In this document: piece by piece, positions 8,631 through 19,300 of the stretch
Layout: each line of letters starts with the position of its first letter
How positions within the stretch are numbered: the first letter of the stretch is position 1
Virus record (IMG/VR): IMGVR_UViG_3300032308_002246
Span: 109,963 to 173,962 of that record
Length of the DNA: 64,000 nt
Direction: 5' to 3' (one strand)
Source: a virus
Made by a program: the position numbers and the translations under genes
The notes under the pieces: model-generated
What the model saw: the letters and a program-made list of their open reading frames with translations, nothing else
Databases searched by the model: none
Told to the model about the DNA's origin: nothing

Positions 8631-10133
8631 ATGCCGTCGCCTGACTTTAGTACATACATTGATTTTTCTGGTTTTGACGAACAACCAGCTGCTGTTTATC
8701 AAGATGCTGTTGCGTATGCTCAAACAGCTTTGCCAGAATTCAACCCACGGCCCGGCACGATAGAAGATGCAATTTTGCAGGCCGGAGCGTATGTTGGGGC
8801 ATTGTCAATAGGCGCAATCAACAGACTCCCAAACGGTTTGGTTGAAGGCATTTTAAAAATTATGGGTGTTACCAGAATAGAGTCAACTGCTGGAACGGTT
8901 GATGTAGAAATTGAATTTTTTGATGCAGGGCAAACTGTAGATGCTGGAACACTTTTTGTTTACGATTATTTTGATGGCTCACAAGTAATACAATTGCCTT
9001 TTGTTTTGACTGATGCGGTAACGGCTGCTGAGGCTGAAACAACAGTAACAACAACATTGACATCATTGATAAATGGTGTAATACCATCAATTGCTATAGG
9101 CACACAGTTCTTGCCCGCATCTCCTAGCTCTGTAATATTTTCTTGCACTACGACATCTGTAGTTTCTCAAGGCGATTCAAGCGAAACAGAAACTCAGTTC
9201 CTAAATAGGGCAGCAACATATCTTCAGTCTTTGAGTTCAACACTCAATACAGCAACACAGATTGAAAACTATGTACTTTTAAATTATTCAAATGTAAAAA
9301 GATGCAAAGTTTACGACCTTGTTCGCCCAACCGCTTTTACCGCAACATCTGGAAATGGTTACCACTTAGGCACTTCAGCAAGCGCATATGTAAACCCAGC
9401 TTTTGCTTCATCTGCTTCTGCTCATCCTGGTACTACATATAGGTTTATAACACCAGAGTTCTATGGAGATACAACATACTCCGACACATTCCCAAGCGGT
9501 GTTTACACGACTGTTTCTGACGGCTTAAGTCTAAATGCGGCACAGTCGCTATTAACATACACTGACAATGTTTCATCAACGGCTTCAGTTGGAGAATATG
9601 TTGATGTTGTGATGATGGACACGCTCTTGTCAAGCTATACGGAAAACAACGAAGAGCCTGGATATTTTGCAATTTTTGTAATTGGAGAAGATGGGCTTCC
9701 AGTCGGTAGAGAAACAAAAAATATAATCAAATCAGATATTAAATCACGGGTTTCAGCTGGATTGATTTTTGATGTGATTGACGCATCCGTTTATTATTTA
9801 AATGTTAATGCGACTATTGCAGTAAGGGCTGGTTTTAACTCAACGACAGTTTCTACGGATGTCAAAACAGAGATTGAATCTTTTATTTCTCCCAATCAAT
9901 GGCCTCAATTTGATTCATCCTTAAGAATATTTGACTTAGTTGGTCGAATACTTTCTGTTGAGGGTGTTCAGTATGTTTCGGCAATTAGTACATCAATTCC
10001 AGACTATCCAGATGTGCCGTATGGAAATAATTTATTGGTTCAAGAAATAACAACCGGGGCAACAGTTACATCCTATGAATCCTTATACGTCGGAACCCTG
10101 CCTCAAGCAGTTGTGGAAATTATTGTTTTGTAA
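8631..10133 (+). CDS. Baseplate wedge protein J (gpJ/gp6-like)
   Basis: A 500-residue protein. The N-terminal half contains FNPRPGTIEDAILQAGAYVG, the segment preceding the baseplate-J core. The C-terminal part has VNATIAVRAGFNSTTVSTDV and a helix-strand region ending ILSVEGVQYVSAI, characteristic of gpJ. The protein dimerises around the hub to form the inner baseplate ring and transmits the contraction signal. TAA 10131-10133 overlaps the ATG of gpI by one base, consistent with coupled translation and equimolar assembly. Confidence 0.85.
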   Translation: MPSPDFSTYIDFSGFDEQPAAVYQDAVAYAQTALPEFNPRPGTIEDAILQAGAYVGALSIGAINRLPNGLVEGILKIMGVTRIESTAGTVDVEIEFFDAGQTVDAGTLFVYDYFDGSQVIQLPFVLTDAVTAAEAETTVTTTLTSLINGVIPSIAIGTQFLPASPSSVIFSCTTTSVVSQGDSSETETQFLNRAATYLQSLSSTLNTATQIENYVLLNYSNVKRCKVYDLVRPTAFTATSGNGYHLGTSASAYVNPAFASSASAHPGTTYRFITPEFYGDTTYSDTFPSGVYTTVSDGLSLNAAQSLLTYTDNVSSTASVGEYVDVVMMDTLLSSYTENNEEPGYFAIFVIGEDGLPVGRETKNIIKSDIKSRVSAGLIFDVIDASVYYLNVNATIAVRAGFNSTTVSTDVKTEIESFISPNQWPQFDSSLRIFDLVGRILSVEGVQYVSAISTSIPDYPDVPYGNNLLVQEITTGATVTSYESLYVGTLPQAVVEIIVL

Positions 10134-11374
10134 TGGCTTCAGTTTTTAATCGCCTAACTGGTTCTGCTTCAACCCTTTCCTCACTTGGTGGTTCTGAAGA
10201 GTGGTATGTTTCCGGTGCGTCATACACAAACTTGTTGAATTCAGATATACGAGTTGGAAGTGAATTTAAACAAGTTGAACTAACCCCAACCGCAAGCGCA
10301 TGCTATTTACGAATTGACTCGGTAAACATGGATGCTTCCGACTATCAGTACGCTGCCCAAATGACTTTTGGCGTCAACATGCCAGCTGGTGGAGAAATCA
10401 ATGTAAAAATATTTGATGATGGAAGTCAAATAGAATCTTATGGTTTAACGAATTTTACAATCCCGCCAACAACAAGCTCCCTTTATTCAAGTTCTCTCCA
10501 AAATCCAGCTTGGCGGGTATACAGAACAAACGAAATGTATGTTCCAAGCTACAACGGAGCACATCCAGTAGTTTCAATTGAGATTGAATTCATTCCAGAT
10601 AATCAATCAGACAAGATATATTTTACAAGTCCGATTCTTTGCAGCTCTACTGATGCTGCAAGATTTGGAGAAGCATTGCTTCAGATGGTCAGGCATATTC
10701 CTGTTGAATACCTTGACACAGGAGACATTCAGCAAAATCCCGATTATGCTCTGCAACGTTTTGTTGATGTTGCTTTTGAGGGTCTTGATAGAGCCCTTAA
10801 GCAGTCTTTTTCTTTTCAACACTACGACATCTCTGAGGGCTACGACGAAAACGACATCCGGACAAAAAGTTATCTTGTCAATCCAGATGTAGCAGATACA
10901 GACGAATTAAAGTGGCTTGCTCAATTCGCCGGCACTGAACCAATTTCAAAACTTGAATCAAGCGCTGACCCATCTGACCCATTTATTCTTGGAGAGACTG
11001 AGGGAGATGGATTTAGTACTCTTAACGGTGGAGACGCTTTGAGATTCACCACATCAGCTCTTCTTGAGCCACCCTCAAATACCGCTGAACTACAAAAAGA
11101 GTTTTTGCAATGGCAAGCAACAAATGGGTATTACGGAATTAACGCAGGTTCGATTACAGCTGTTGAAGAAGCGGTAAAAAGATTGATGATTGGAGAGCAA
11201 CAGGTATCAATAACCCTCCAGCATGACGGCCCTTTTACCGTTTTGATAGAGACCCCATGGGAGCAAACATACGGAGCTTCCGAGGAAAAAGTTGGAGAAT
11301 CGCTGAGCGTTGTTGAGGAAGCAATTTCTTATGCAAAGCCAATCGGGGTAAAAGTAACACATGTATTAACATAG
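10133..11374 (+). CDS. Baseplate/tail protein I (gpI-like)
   Basis: A 413-residue protein. The first 170 residues are a beta-rich domain, probably added for fibre or peripheral attachment. The second half contains QMVRHIPVEYLDTGD, helical segments, LKWLAQFAGTEP, and FLQWQATNGYYGINAGSITA before a C-terminal domain with TLQHDGPFTVLIETPW, the pattern of the gpI family that joins gpJ to fibres. The order gp25-gpJ-gpI is conserved in contractile tails. It ends just before a small acidic gene with a good ribosome site. Confidence 0.8.
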   Translation: MASVFNRLTGSASTLSSLGGSEEWYVSGASYTNLLNSDIRVGSEFKQVELTPTASACYLRIDSVNMDASDYQYAAQMTFGVNMPAGGEINVKIFDDGSQIESYGLTNFTIPPTTSSLYSSSLQNPAWRVYRTNEMYVPSYNGAHPVVSIEIEFIPDNQSDKIYFTSPILCSSTDAARFGEALLQMVRHIPVEYLDTGDIQQNPDYALQRFVDVAFEGLDRALKQSFSFQHYDISEGYDENDIRTKSYLVNPDVADTDELKWLAQFAGTEPISKLESSADPSDPFILGETEGDGFSTLNGGDALRFTTSALLEPPSNTAELQKEFLQWQATNGYYGINAGSITAVEEAVKRLMIGEQQVSITLQHDGPFTVLIETPWEQTYGASEEKVGESLSVVEEAISYAKPIGVKVTHVLT

Positions 11375-11381
11375 GGGGCAC

Positions 11382-11636
11382 ATGGAAGAAGATGACAAGA
11401 AAAACATGAAGTACGACTTTGATTCTTTTGTTCGTGACTCTCTTCCCAACAAGCTCGTATCCAATTTTATAATTGTTGCCGAAATAGTAAATGAAGCCGG
11501 AACGGAACTTTCAATATCTTGCTCGACTTCAATGACCCCATGGCTTGCTTCTGGCATGCTCAGGTCAGCCGAGGACATGATATTAAGCGGTGAAAACAGC
11601 TTTATGGATGAAGGCTTTAGTGAAGAAGAAGAGTAG
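11382..11636 (+). CDS. Small acidic hypothetical protein
   Basis: 84 residues, with a charged start (EEDDKKN) and an acidic end (EGFSEEEE). The ATG is preceded by AGGGGGCAC, a strong ribosome-binding site, eight bases after gpI. There is no recognised domain and no membrane segment. The position between gpI and minor virion genes suggests a late protein, perhaps an assembly factor, but nothing in the sequence shows a function. Confidence 0.7.
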   Translation: MEEDDKKNMKYDFDSFVRDSLPNKLVSNFIIVAEIVNEAGTELSISCSTSMTPWLASGMLRSAEDMILSGENSFMDEGFSEEEE

Positions 11637-11659
11637 GTCTAGTCGCCTAAAAAGTGCGA

Positions 11660-11688
11660 TTGTTAATCTAAACTCTTAATAGTAAATA
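11660..11688 (+). promoter_or_regulatory. Candidate promoter before the minor virion genes
   Basis: TTGTTA (11660-11665) and TAAATA (11683-11688) are separated by 17 bases in an AT-rich gap, ahead of a gene with a GGAG ribosome site. It resembles a weak sigma-70-type promoter. The evidence is the base pattern only. Confidence 0.3.
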
Positions 11689-11701
11689 ATTGGAGTACAA
11701 A

Positions 11702-12118
11702 ATGTCAATGGTTGCAGGAAGATACAATATAACTTGTCAGCAGGGTTCTACTTTTGACATGCAGCTGACCCTTCAGTACACAAATCCCGACTATCCAGCT
11801 GAGTGCGCTGATGTCAATGTTTGCCCAGAGTTTCTTGTTTGGGACCTAACCGGATATACAGCAAGAATGCAGGTAAGAAAGTACATTGATTCTGCAACTG
11901 CAATAGCCACACTGAATACGGAAAACCTCTCTAGTTTTAGAATTACTCTTGGTAATCCAGACCCAGAAGATGGGACTATTTCTCTTTTTATGCGCGCCGA
12001 AGACACCAGAGCGATAACCACATCTGGGGTTTATGACATTGAAATAATTGCGCCAAATAACGAAGTTGACAGAATACTCCAAGGCGAATTTATTCTTTCA
12101 CCAGAGGTAACGCGATGA
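11702..12118 (+). CDS. Minor virion protein, beta-rich
   Basis: 138 residues. ATG 11702 follows GGAG at 11692-11695; an upstream in-frame TTG at 11690 overlaps that site and is rejected. The sequence contains YNITCQQGSTFDMQLTLQY, WDLTGYTARMQVR and GVYDIEIIAPN, a beta-sandwich pattern seen in phage baseplate upper proteins and minor tail proteins. Its TGA overlaps the next ATG (ATGA at 12115-12118). A structural role at the baseplate or fibre base is inferred. Confidence 0.65.
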   Translation: MSMVAGRYNITCQQGSTFDMQLTLQYTNPDYPAECADVNVCPEFLVWDLTGYTARMQVRKYIDSATAIATLNTENLSSFRITLGNPDPEDGTISLFMRAEDTRAITTSGVYDIEIIAPNNEVDRILQGEFILSPEVTR

Positions 12119-12549
12119 CCGAAAATGTAGTCCAAGTAATAACTACGGAGACCCCCAACAGGGTTCTTATCACCACAACTCGTGCACCAGCTGTACAACA
12201 GTTCACCTACCAAGTCCAGGTTTTTACCGTTCCAGGAACCCTAAGCGTAGGAACCGGAAGGGCAAAGTTCTATATTCCAGGCCCAATAACACTCGGAAAT
12301 GTCAGAGCTTCTGTGGGCACAGCCCCAACAGGTGCAGACATAACTATAGATGTAAACAAAAACGGAACTACCGTTTTTACAACGCAAACAAACAGGCCAA
12401 AAATTTTTGCTGGCCAAACTCTCGTGTCAACATCTACGCCAAATATTACAGAATTCACTACCGGTGATTTTATAACAGTTGACATTGACTCAATAGGTTC
12501 TCTTAACCCTGGGAGCGACCTAACAGTTCAAATAGAATTTACTCCTTAG
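12115..12549 (+). CDS. Minor virion protein, fibre-associated
   Basis: 144 residues, almost all beta-forming, with TGRAKFYIPGPITLGNVRAS, DITIDVNKNGTTVF and DFITVDIDSIGS. This resembles the small beta domains used on tail fibres and in carbohydrate-binding virion proteins. It is translationally coupled to the preceding gene through ATGA. No catalytic motif is visible. Confidence 0.62.
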   Translation: MTENVVQVITTETPNRVLITTTRAPAVQQFTYQVQVFTVPGTLSVGTGRAKFYIPGPITLGNVRASVGTAPTGADITIDVNKNGTTVFTTQTNRPKIFAGQTLVSTSTPNITEFTTGDFITVDIDSIGSLNPGSDLTVQIEFTP

Positions 12550-12602
12550 GTGTATTCTAGTATCAAGCGGTATTAACCGGTCCCTAGCACAAAGGTGTCA
12601 TC

Positions 12603-12971
12603 ATGACAATTTCAAATTACTTAGAAGACAAACTACTCGACACCTTGCGTGGTTCGGGTTTAGCTTACTCGTCTGATTCTACTTGGCTCAAGCTTCATAT
12701 CGGAGACCCGGGCGAAGATGGTACTGGCAACCCAGCAACAGAGGCAACTCGTAAGGCTGTTTATTTTTCTGCTGCTTCAACAGGTTCAATGAGTTCTTCA
12801 GCAATAGTTGAATGGACTCTTGTTGCTGCAACAGAAACCTACTCACATTGGTCAATGTGGGATGACGAAACAGCAGGAGACTGCCTCTGGTACGGTTCTC
12901 TTTCTGCAAGCGCTTCTGTTACCGCAGGCGACACTTTCGAGATTACTTCTCTTACACTGACACTCGACTAA
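12603..12971 (+). CDS. Minor virion protein with LHIGDPG motif
   Basis: 122 residues beginning MTISNYLEDKLLDTLRG and containing WLKLHIGDPGEDGTGNPA, a signature of a widespread small phage protein found beside fibre genes. The rest is beta-rich, ending in EITSLTLTLD. AAGGTG lies before the ATG. The protein probably belongs to the fibre or baseplate periphery; the biochemical role is not established. Confidence 0.7.
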   Translation: MTISNYLEDKLLDTLRGSGLAYSSDSTWLKLHIGDPGEDGTGNPATEATRKAVYFSAASTGSMSSSAIVEWTLVAATETYSHWSMWDDETAGDCLWYGSLSASASVTAGDTFEITSLTLTLD

Positions 12972-12993
12972 TCCACAAGGGGAGTGACCCCTC

Positions 12994-15900
12994 ATGGATG
13001 AACAAGAGATAATTAGTTTCTCGGAGCCGTTCCGAGGGACGTCGTCGTTCTATGTAGGATTTAAAACAGTATCGGAGGCTGCCTCCGCTGCAGCAAGTGG
13101 TTCTTCGTCTGTATCACAACTTCATACGGCGATAAGAACAGCTTCAGCATCTGCTACATCTGGCCACGCCATTGTCTCTGTTCATATTTCACCACGAGGG
13201 GCCACTGGCTCTGGTTCTGCAACAGCTGGCGACGAAGCAATTGGCTTACATACTGCGCCAAGACAAGCTTCGGCTTCTGCTAATGGAAGCAGCACCTCTA
13301 CTGGTCTACATACAGCACCACGAAGCGCAACAGGAAGTGGAACAGGCTCTTCAAGCAATATAAGTGAAGTAATAACATTCCTTAGAGCTGCAAGCGCATC
13401 AGGTGGTGCAACCGCAAGCGACGAAGCAATTGGCCTTCACACGGCCCCAAGAGGGGCAACTGGTTCTGGTCAGTCTAGTGAATCATCAACAAGAGTTAGA
13501 ACAGCTGTTGTTTCGGCTACCGGTTCTGCAACAAGTGGTTCAACTGCAATTGGTCTGCACACTGCTCCAAGAACAGCAACTGCAGATGGACAGTCAAGTG
13601 AATCTGCAACAAGACTCATCATTTCACCAAGAAGCGTTACTGGTTCAGGAAATGGCGATTCATTTGTTTCCGCCCTTCATACACACCTCAGAACTGCTTC
13701 GGCTAGCGGTTTAGGTACATCCAATAACTCAATCCTTTACTCAAACCTCAGAACTGCTCAAGGTTCAGGTTCCGCAACTGCAGGTGACACTGCATTAATT
13801 CTTCATTCGAGTCTCAGAACTGCCAGTGCTTCTGGAAGCGGTTCTGAAAGTTCATCATCATTCAAGACTTCAGTCAGAACAGGTTCTGCAGCAGGACAAT
13901 CTTCTGAGTCTTCAAATGGTCTGCATACAGCACCACGAACAGCAAGCGGAAATGGTGATGGAGATTCATCGGTTTCTCAACTGTTCACACATCTCAGAAC
14001 TGCATCTGCTTCTGGAGTCGGTTCGTCGAACAACTCAGTTCTTTATTCAAATATCAGAACTGCTCAAGGTTCTGGTTCTGCAACCGCCGGAGATGAAGCA
14101 ACAATTCTTCACTCTTCACTTAGAACAGCATCTGCTAGTGGGGCAGGTTCAGAAACATCTGAAGAAAAGAGCACATTCTTTAGAACGGCTTCAGCTTCTA
14201 GTGATGGTTCTTCAACATCAGAAGAATTGCGAACCATCTTTAGAACTGGTTCGGCGGCAGGACAGTCTGGCTCGCTTGTATCTTTCAGATACGGAAAAAT
14301 CAGAACTGCTTCTGCATCTGGTGGGGCGACCGCTAACGATGAAGCACTCATCCTTCATACCTCAATCCGAACAGCGAGCGGAGATGGTGATGGCTCTTCA
14401 ACCTCGTCTTCGTTTAAGACTCCTCTAAGAACAGCAAGCGCTTCAGGCCAAGGCTCTGATACGGCGCTTGGTCTGCACGTGGCGCCAAGAACTGCTGATG
14501 GCTCAGGTTCTGGAGATTCATCAGCTTCTATCGTCACTACGTTCATCAGAACTGCAACTGGTTCTGGACTTGGTTCATCCAATAACTCGATTCTGTATTC
14601 GAATATCAGGACAGCTCAGGGTTCTGGTTCTGCGACTGCTGGAGACGAAGCACTCACACTCCATTCCAACCTCAGAACAGCGAGCGCATCTGGCGTTGGC
14701 TCATCAAGCGAGTCTTCATTTAAGACTCCTCTTAGAGCAGCGAGTGCTTCTGGTCAGGGTTCTGAAAGTTCAGACGGACTTCATATTGCACCAAGAACTG
14801 CAGATGGTTCTGGCTCTGGAGATTCGTCGACTTCAATTGTTACTACTTTCATCCGTACGGCATCAGCTGCTGGAATTGGTGGTTCAAACAATACCGTTCT
14901 CTACTCGAATATCAGGACTGCAAATGGTTCTGGTTCAGCAACGGCTGGAGACGAAGCAATTGGATTGCATACTGCTCCACGTTCAGCTGATGGTTCAGGA
15001 AGTGGTTCAGAAAATTCCTCATCATTCAAGACCCCTACAAGAACAGCAAGTGCTAGTGGAAATGGTTCAAGTTCGTCTGACGGATTGCATATTGCTCCGC
15101 GAACAGCAAGTGGTTCTGGAGAGGGTGATTCAACTTCGCAGATTGTTACCACGTTCATCAGAACTGCTTTGGGTTCTGGAGTTGGAACTTCTAATAACTC
15201 AATCCTTTATTCAAACCTTAGAACAGCACAAGGCTCGGGTTCGGCAACGGCTGGCGATGAAGCAATTGGCCTGCACATCGCACCTCGAACGGCAACCGGT
15301 GAAGGAACTGGCAGTTCAAGCGCCTCAATCCTTTATAGCAATCTTCGTGCCGCAAGTGCATCCGGTGGCGCAACAGCTGGAGACGAAGCAGTTGGCCTGC
15401 ATACAGCTCCAAGAAGCGCAACTGGTTCTGGAGCTGGCACAGAGAGTACTGATGAGTTCAAGATTCTTTACAGAACATCTGTATCTGCTGGAATATCAAG
15501 TCAAACAGCAACTGGTCTGCACGTTGCACCAAGAGCTGCTACTGGTTCTGGTTCTGCCACAGCTGGAGACACCGCACTTGGACTTCATATTGCACCAAGA
15601 ACGGCAACCGGAAATGGAACAAGCGGTTCAAGCAATACAACTCTCCAAAGCAATCTTCGTTCAGCAACTGCTTCTGGCGGTGCAACTGCAGGTGATGCAG
15701 CAACTGGTCTTCATATTGCACCAAGAACTGCAGATGGAAATGGAGCTGGAGATTCGGCGACATCAATCTTCACAACATTTATCAGAACCGCATCTGGTTC
15801 TGGTTTTGGGAATTCAAACAACACCATCTTGTACTCAAACCTCAGGACAGCTTTGGGTACTGGTTCTGCGACTGCCGGCGATGAAGCAGTTGGATTGCAT

Positions 15901-16329
15901 TCACATCTTCGAAATGCAACCGGCGAAGGAACCAGCGGTCAAAGTGCCTCAAGTCTTCAAAGCAATCTCCGTCAGGCAACAGCATCTGGTGGTGCCACGG
16001 CTGGCGATGAAGCAATTGGTCTACACATTGCGCCGAGAGACGCAAGTGGAGATGGAACTGGTTCTTCATCAATAGGTCAATTGCTGTCAGTTCTAAGAAC
16101 AGCTTCGGCAAACGGTCAAAGCTCGCAGTCAACAACAGAAAGTAGAAGCGTTCCTCTTTCGGCAACTGGAACTGGTGGAGCAACTGCTGGTGACGAGGCG
16201 ATTGGACTACACATCGCACCTAGAACCGCAACTGGAACTGGTGTATCCGGAGGATTTGCAACTTATGACCAAGACCCAGTATCTGGTATTACAGCTGGAT
16301 ACTGGGGTATTCAAGCCCTTGTTAGTTGA
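12994..16329 (+). CDS. Giant 20-22-residue-repeat protein, putative virion adhesin
   Basis: 1111 residues made almost entirely of about 50 tandem units of 20-22 residues. A typical unit is LHTAPRTASGSGSATAGDEA, with the consensus Leu-His/Tyr-x-x-x-Arg-Thr-Ala-x-x-x-Gly followed by Ser/Gly/Ala. The repeated Arg and hydrophobic pair on a fixed period suggest a solenoid or fibrous rod. No catalytic residues or membrane segments are present. The unique ends are short (about 20 and 30 residues). GGGGAGTG precedes the ATG. Its place within the fibre genes argues for a virion-surface fibre. Nothing similar was recognised by family name. Confidence 0.72.
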   Translation: MDEQEIISFSEPFRGTSSFYVGFKTVSEAASAAASGSSSVSQLHTAIRTASASATSGHAIVSVHISPRGATGSGSATAGDEAIGLHTAPRQASASANGSSTSTGLHTAPRSATGSGTGSSSNISEVITFLRAASASGGATASDEAIGLHTAPRGATGSGQSSESSTRVRTAVVSATGSATSGSTAIGLHTAPRTATADGQSSESATRLIISPRSVTGSGNGDSFVSALHTHLRTASASGLGTSNNSILYSNLRTAQGSGSATAGDTALILHSSLRTASASGSGSESSSSFKTSVRTGSAAGQSSESSNGLHTAPRTASGNGDGDSSVSQLFTHLRTASASGVGSSNNSVLYSNIRTAQGSGSATAGDEATILHSSLRTASASGAGSETSEEKSTFFRTASASSDGSSTSEELRTIFRTGSAAGQSGSLVSFRYGKIRTASASGGATANDEALILHTSIRTASGDGDGSSTSSSFKTPLRTASASGQGSDTALGLHVAPRTADGSGSGDSSASIVTTFIRTATGSGLGSSNNSILYSNIRTAQGSGSATAGDEALTLHSNLRTASASGVGSSSESSFKTPLRAASASGQGSESSDGLHIAPRTADGSGSGDSSTSIVTTFIRTASAAGIGGSNNTVLYSNIRTANGSGSATAGDEAIGLHTAPRSADGSGSGSENSSSFKTPTRTASASGNGSSSSDGLHIAPRTASGSGEGDSTSQIVTTFIRTALGSGVGTSNNSILYSNLRTAQGSGSATAGDEAIGLHIAPRTATGEGTGSSSASILYSNLRAASASGGATAGDEAVGLHTAPRSATGSGAGTESTDEFKILYRTSVSAGISSQTATGLHVAPRAATGSGSATAGDTALGLHIAPRTATGNGTSGSSNTTLQSNLRSATASGGATAGDAATGLHIAPRTADGNGAGDSATSIFTTFIRTASGSGFGNSNNTILYSNLRTALGTGSATAGDEAVGLHSHLRNATGEGTSGQSASSLQSNLRQATASGGATAGDEAIGLHIAPRDASGDGTGSSSIGQLLSVLRTASANGQSSQSTTESRSVPLSATGTGGATAGDEAIGLHIAPRTATGTGVSGGFATYDQDPVSGITAGYWGIQALVS
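13060..16240 (+). repeat. Tandem array of about 50 units of 60-66 bp (protein-coding)
   Basis: The DNA inside the repeat gene repeats every 60-66 bases in register with the 20-22-residue protein unit. Blocks such as CATACAGCACCA(C)GAA and GGTTCTGCAACAGCTGGAGACGAAGCA recur with synonymous changes. Units fall into types alternating in longer blocks (for example SNNSxLYSN, then TAGDEAxxLHS, then SSFKTxxR), suggesting whole-block duplications followed by drift. Confidence 0.8.
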
Positions 16330-16352
16330 GATGAAGTAAACTAGGAGTAATC

Positions 16353-19300
16353 ATGGCAGCATATACACGCAAACAATATTCGGGCGCTGCTCGTAATACG
16401 ACTACAACAACACTCTTGACGAATGTTGGAACAACAGTTGACATTACAGCGACCACTGGATGGCCATCTATTGCTGGCATCCCTTTTTATGTTGTAATCA
16501 GCCCATCTTCAATCTACGAAGAAAAGTGTCTTGCAACCATATCTGGCTCAACCCTCACTCTTGATAGAGCAAAAGATGACACTACTGCGTCAGAGCACCC
16601 AATCGGCTCAGTTATTTACCCAGTATTTACCGCAAACGACGCAGATGAAGCAAACGAACTTGTCTCAAAACTTACTACTACAGGCGACCTTCTCACCACG
16701 GACGGAACCAATCTGCTCCGTTTGGGAGTTGGCGAAGATGGCTACTTTCTAAAAGCAAGTAGTTCTGCATCAGCTGGTATCGAGTGGGCCTCAATCCCGA
16801 CAATCAACAACCTCAATGACATTGGCGATGTAACAATCAATGATGTTGAAGAATCAGATTTTCTTGTTTACAAAGCCTCGGCTTCTGCATGGATTAACGA
16901 AACAATCCACTTCATCACCGTCTCCGACACAGAGCCAACTGATGAAATAAGACAAGGCGACCTGTGGTACAACTCAAGTGAACTTGAGCTTTATACCTAT
17001 TACTCAAACAATTGGGTGCAAGTAACCCTCACCCCAGAATTTCTGAAAGTTGAAGAACTTGACAACGTTTACATTGACAACGCAAATGCTGGCGATGTTC
17101 TAACTTTTGACGGCCTTGACTGGTACAACGACAATGTAGTCAGTCTTTTGGGGCCAGATATATCTGCGGAAACCGTAACGGCTTCAGTATTCACTGGAAA
17201 CTTAACTGGAAACTCCGACACGGCAACTGCGTTAGAAACACCACGGACAATATCCCTATCTGGTGATGTTTCTGGCTCGGTTTCTTTTGACGGCTCACAA
17301 GATGTTTCCATATCTGCAACAGTTCAAATAAACTCCATAACCCTTGGAACCGACACAACTGGCAACTATGTAAATGATGTCGTAGCTGGAACCGGAATCT
17401 CAGTTACTCACACACCTGGAGAAGGTTCATCAGCAACTGTCGCAATCAATGCAACACTAGACAACCTTTCAGATGTAACTGTTCCATCTCCAACCTCTGG
17501 AGATTTCTTGAAGTGGAACGGTACGGCTTGGGTTAATGACCCAATCAACCTTGGCACCGATACTGCTGGGAATTACATGTCTGACCTTACACAGGGCACT
17601 GGTGTAACGATTACCCACACACCTGGCGAAGGCTCAAATGCAACTATCGCAATTGGTCAAGCAGTAGCGACTTCTTCGTCAGTACAGTTTGCTGCTGTTA
17701 CTGCGCCACTAGTTGGCAATGCATCAACGGCTTCAGCATTGCAAACAGCACGGGCTATCTCGTTGACTGGCGATGTTTCTGGTTCTGTTTCATTTGATGG
17801 TTCTGCAAATGCAAGCATCACTGCAACGATTCAGCCAAACTCCGTAGCTTTGGGCACGGATACAACTGGCAACTATATGTCTGACCTCACACAAGGCACT
17901 GGTGTAACGATTACGCACACACCTGGGGAAGGTTCCAATGCAACCATTGCGATTGGACAGGCTGTTGCAACTAGTTCTTCAGTTTCGTTTGCAAGACTAG
18001 AAACTACGGGAGATGTTTTAGTCGGCGGAAATTTAACCGTCAATGGAACTACCACGACATTAAACACCGAGACGTTATTGGTTGAAGACAACATAGTTGT
18101 TTTGAACTCTGGAATTACAGGTTCACCAACACTTAACTCTGGAATTGAAGTTGAGCGTGGAACTTCGGATAACGTATCAATGCGTTGGAATGAGTCAACA
18201 GACCGCTGGGAATTCACTAACGACGGAAGTGCATACAATAACGTCCTTCTGAAGAGCGATATCAGCTTGAATGATATCTCTGACACAGTAATTACGTCTG
18301 CGGCAAACGGTCAACTACTCGAATTTGATGGAACAAACTGGGTTAATGCGGTTCGCCCATCCAGCGAGCCGATGGGGCACGAGAATAAAGCTGACAGCGT
18401 AATTTCGTTCAACGAAGGCACAAGAACATTCTCCATAGCACCAGCATCTACCTCTTTTACGGTTTGGTGTGCTGGAAAACGTTTCGTAAAGACAACAACA
18501 GAAACTGTTCAAATTCCAGATACATCTGGTTTGTATTATATCTACTACAACTCAAGCGGAGTGCTTTCATATAGAACTACATACTTCGTTTGGGATACAG
18601 ACGCACCAACTGCTTATGTTTACTGGAATGAAGTAGACAACAAGGCTTACTTCTTTGCTGATGAACGTCACGGTGTAACACTCGATTGGGCAACACACGA
18701 ATACCTGCACAGAACTCGCGGTGCAGCAATCGCTAATGGATTCGGTGCAAATAACTACATTCTTGATGGCAATGGTTCATTAGATTCTCACGCAAAACTA
18801 GATATTGCTAATGGAACATTCTTTGACGAAGACCTTCAAGTTGACATTGCACATTCCGCAACCCCAACAGCAAATACATGGGAACAAGTACTTCAAGGCA
18901 ATGCAGAGATTCCAGTTTTTTACAGACTAAATAATCACTGGGTAAAGGATTCCGCAACTGAATTCCCAATGAAGCAGGGAACCGACAGGCCAAGATATAA
19001 CCTTAATACTGCTGGAACATGGTCAACACCAGATGTAGCGAATAACCACTTTGGTGTGTCTTGGATTATTGCTACGAATAACCTGAATGAACCAGTTATT
19101 GCAATTCTTGGTCAGGGTTCTTACACTAATAACGGTTCAGCGCAAGCGGAGTTTTACGCTTCACTTGATTTAGATGGATTCCCAATCGTTGAGTTTCGCC
19201 CTCTTTACAAGATTATTTATGAGTGCAAGACTTCATACACAAATACCCCAAGCGCACGAATAACGGATGTTATTGACCTAAGAAGCGTCATTTCTTCAGA

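Noticed and set aside
14468-16075. A 535-residue open frame overlapping the repeat gene in another frame
   Set aside because: It follows from the periodic base composition of the repeat array; it has no ribosome site and its protein is Leu/Gln/His-biased without any domain.
13060-16240. CRISPR-like array
   Set aside because: The periodic 60-66-base units are coding, in frame, without spacers; no cas genes are present.
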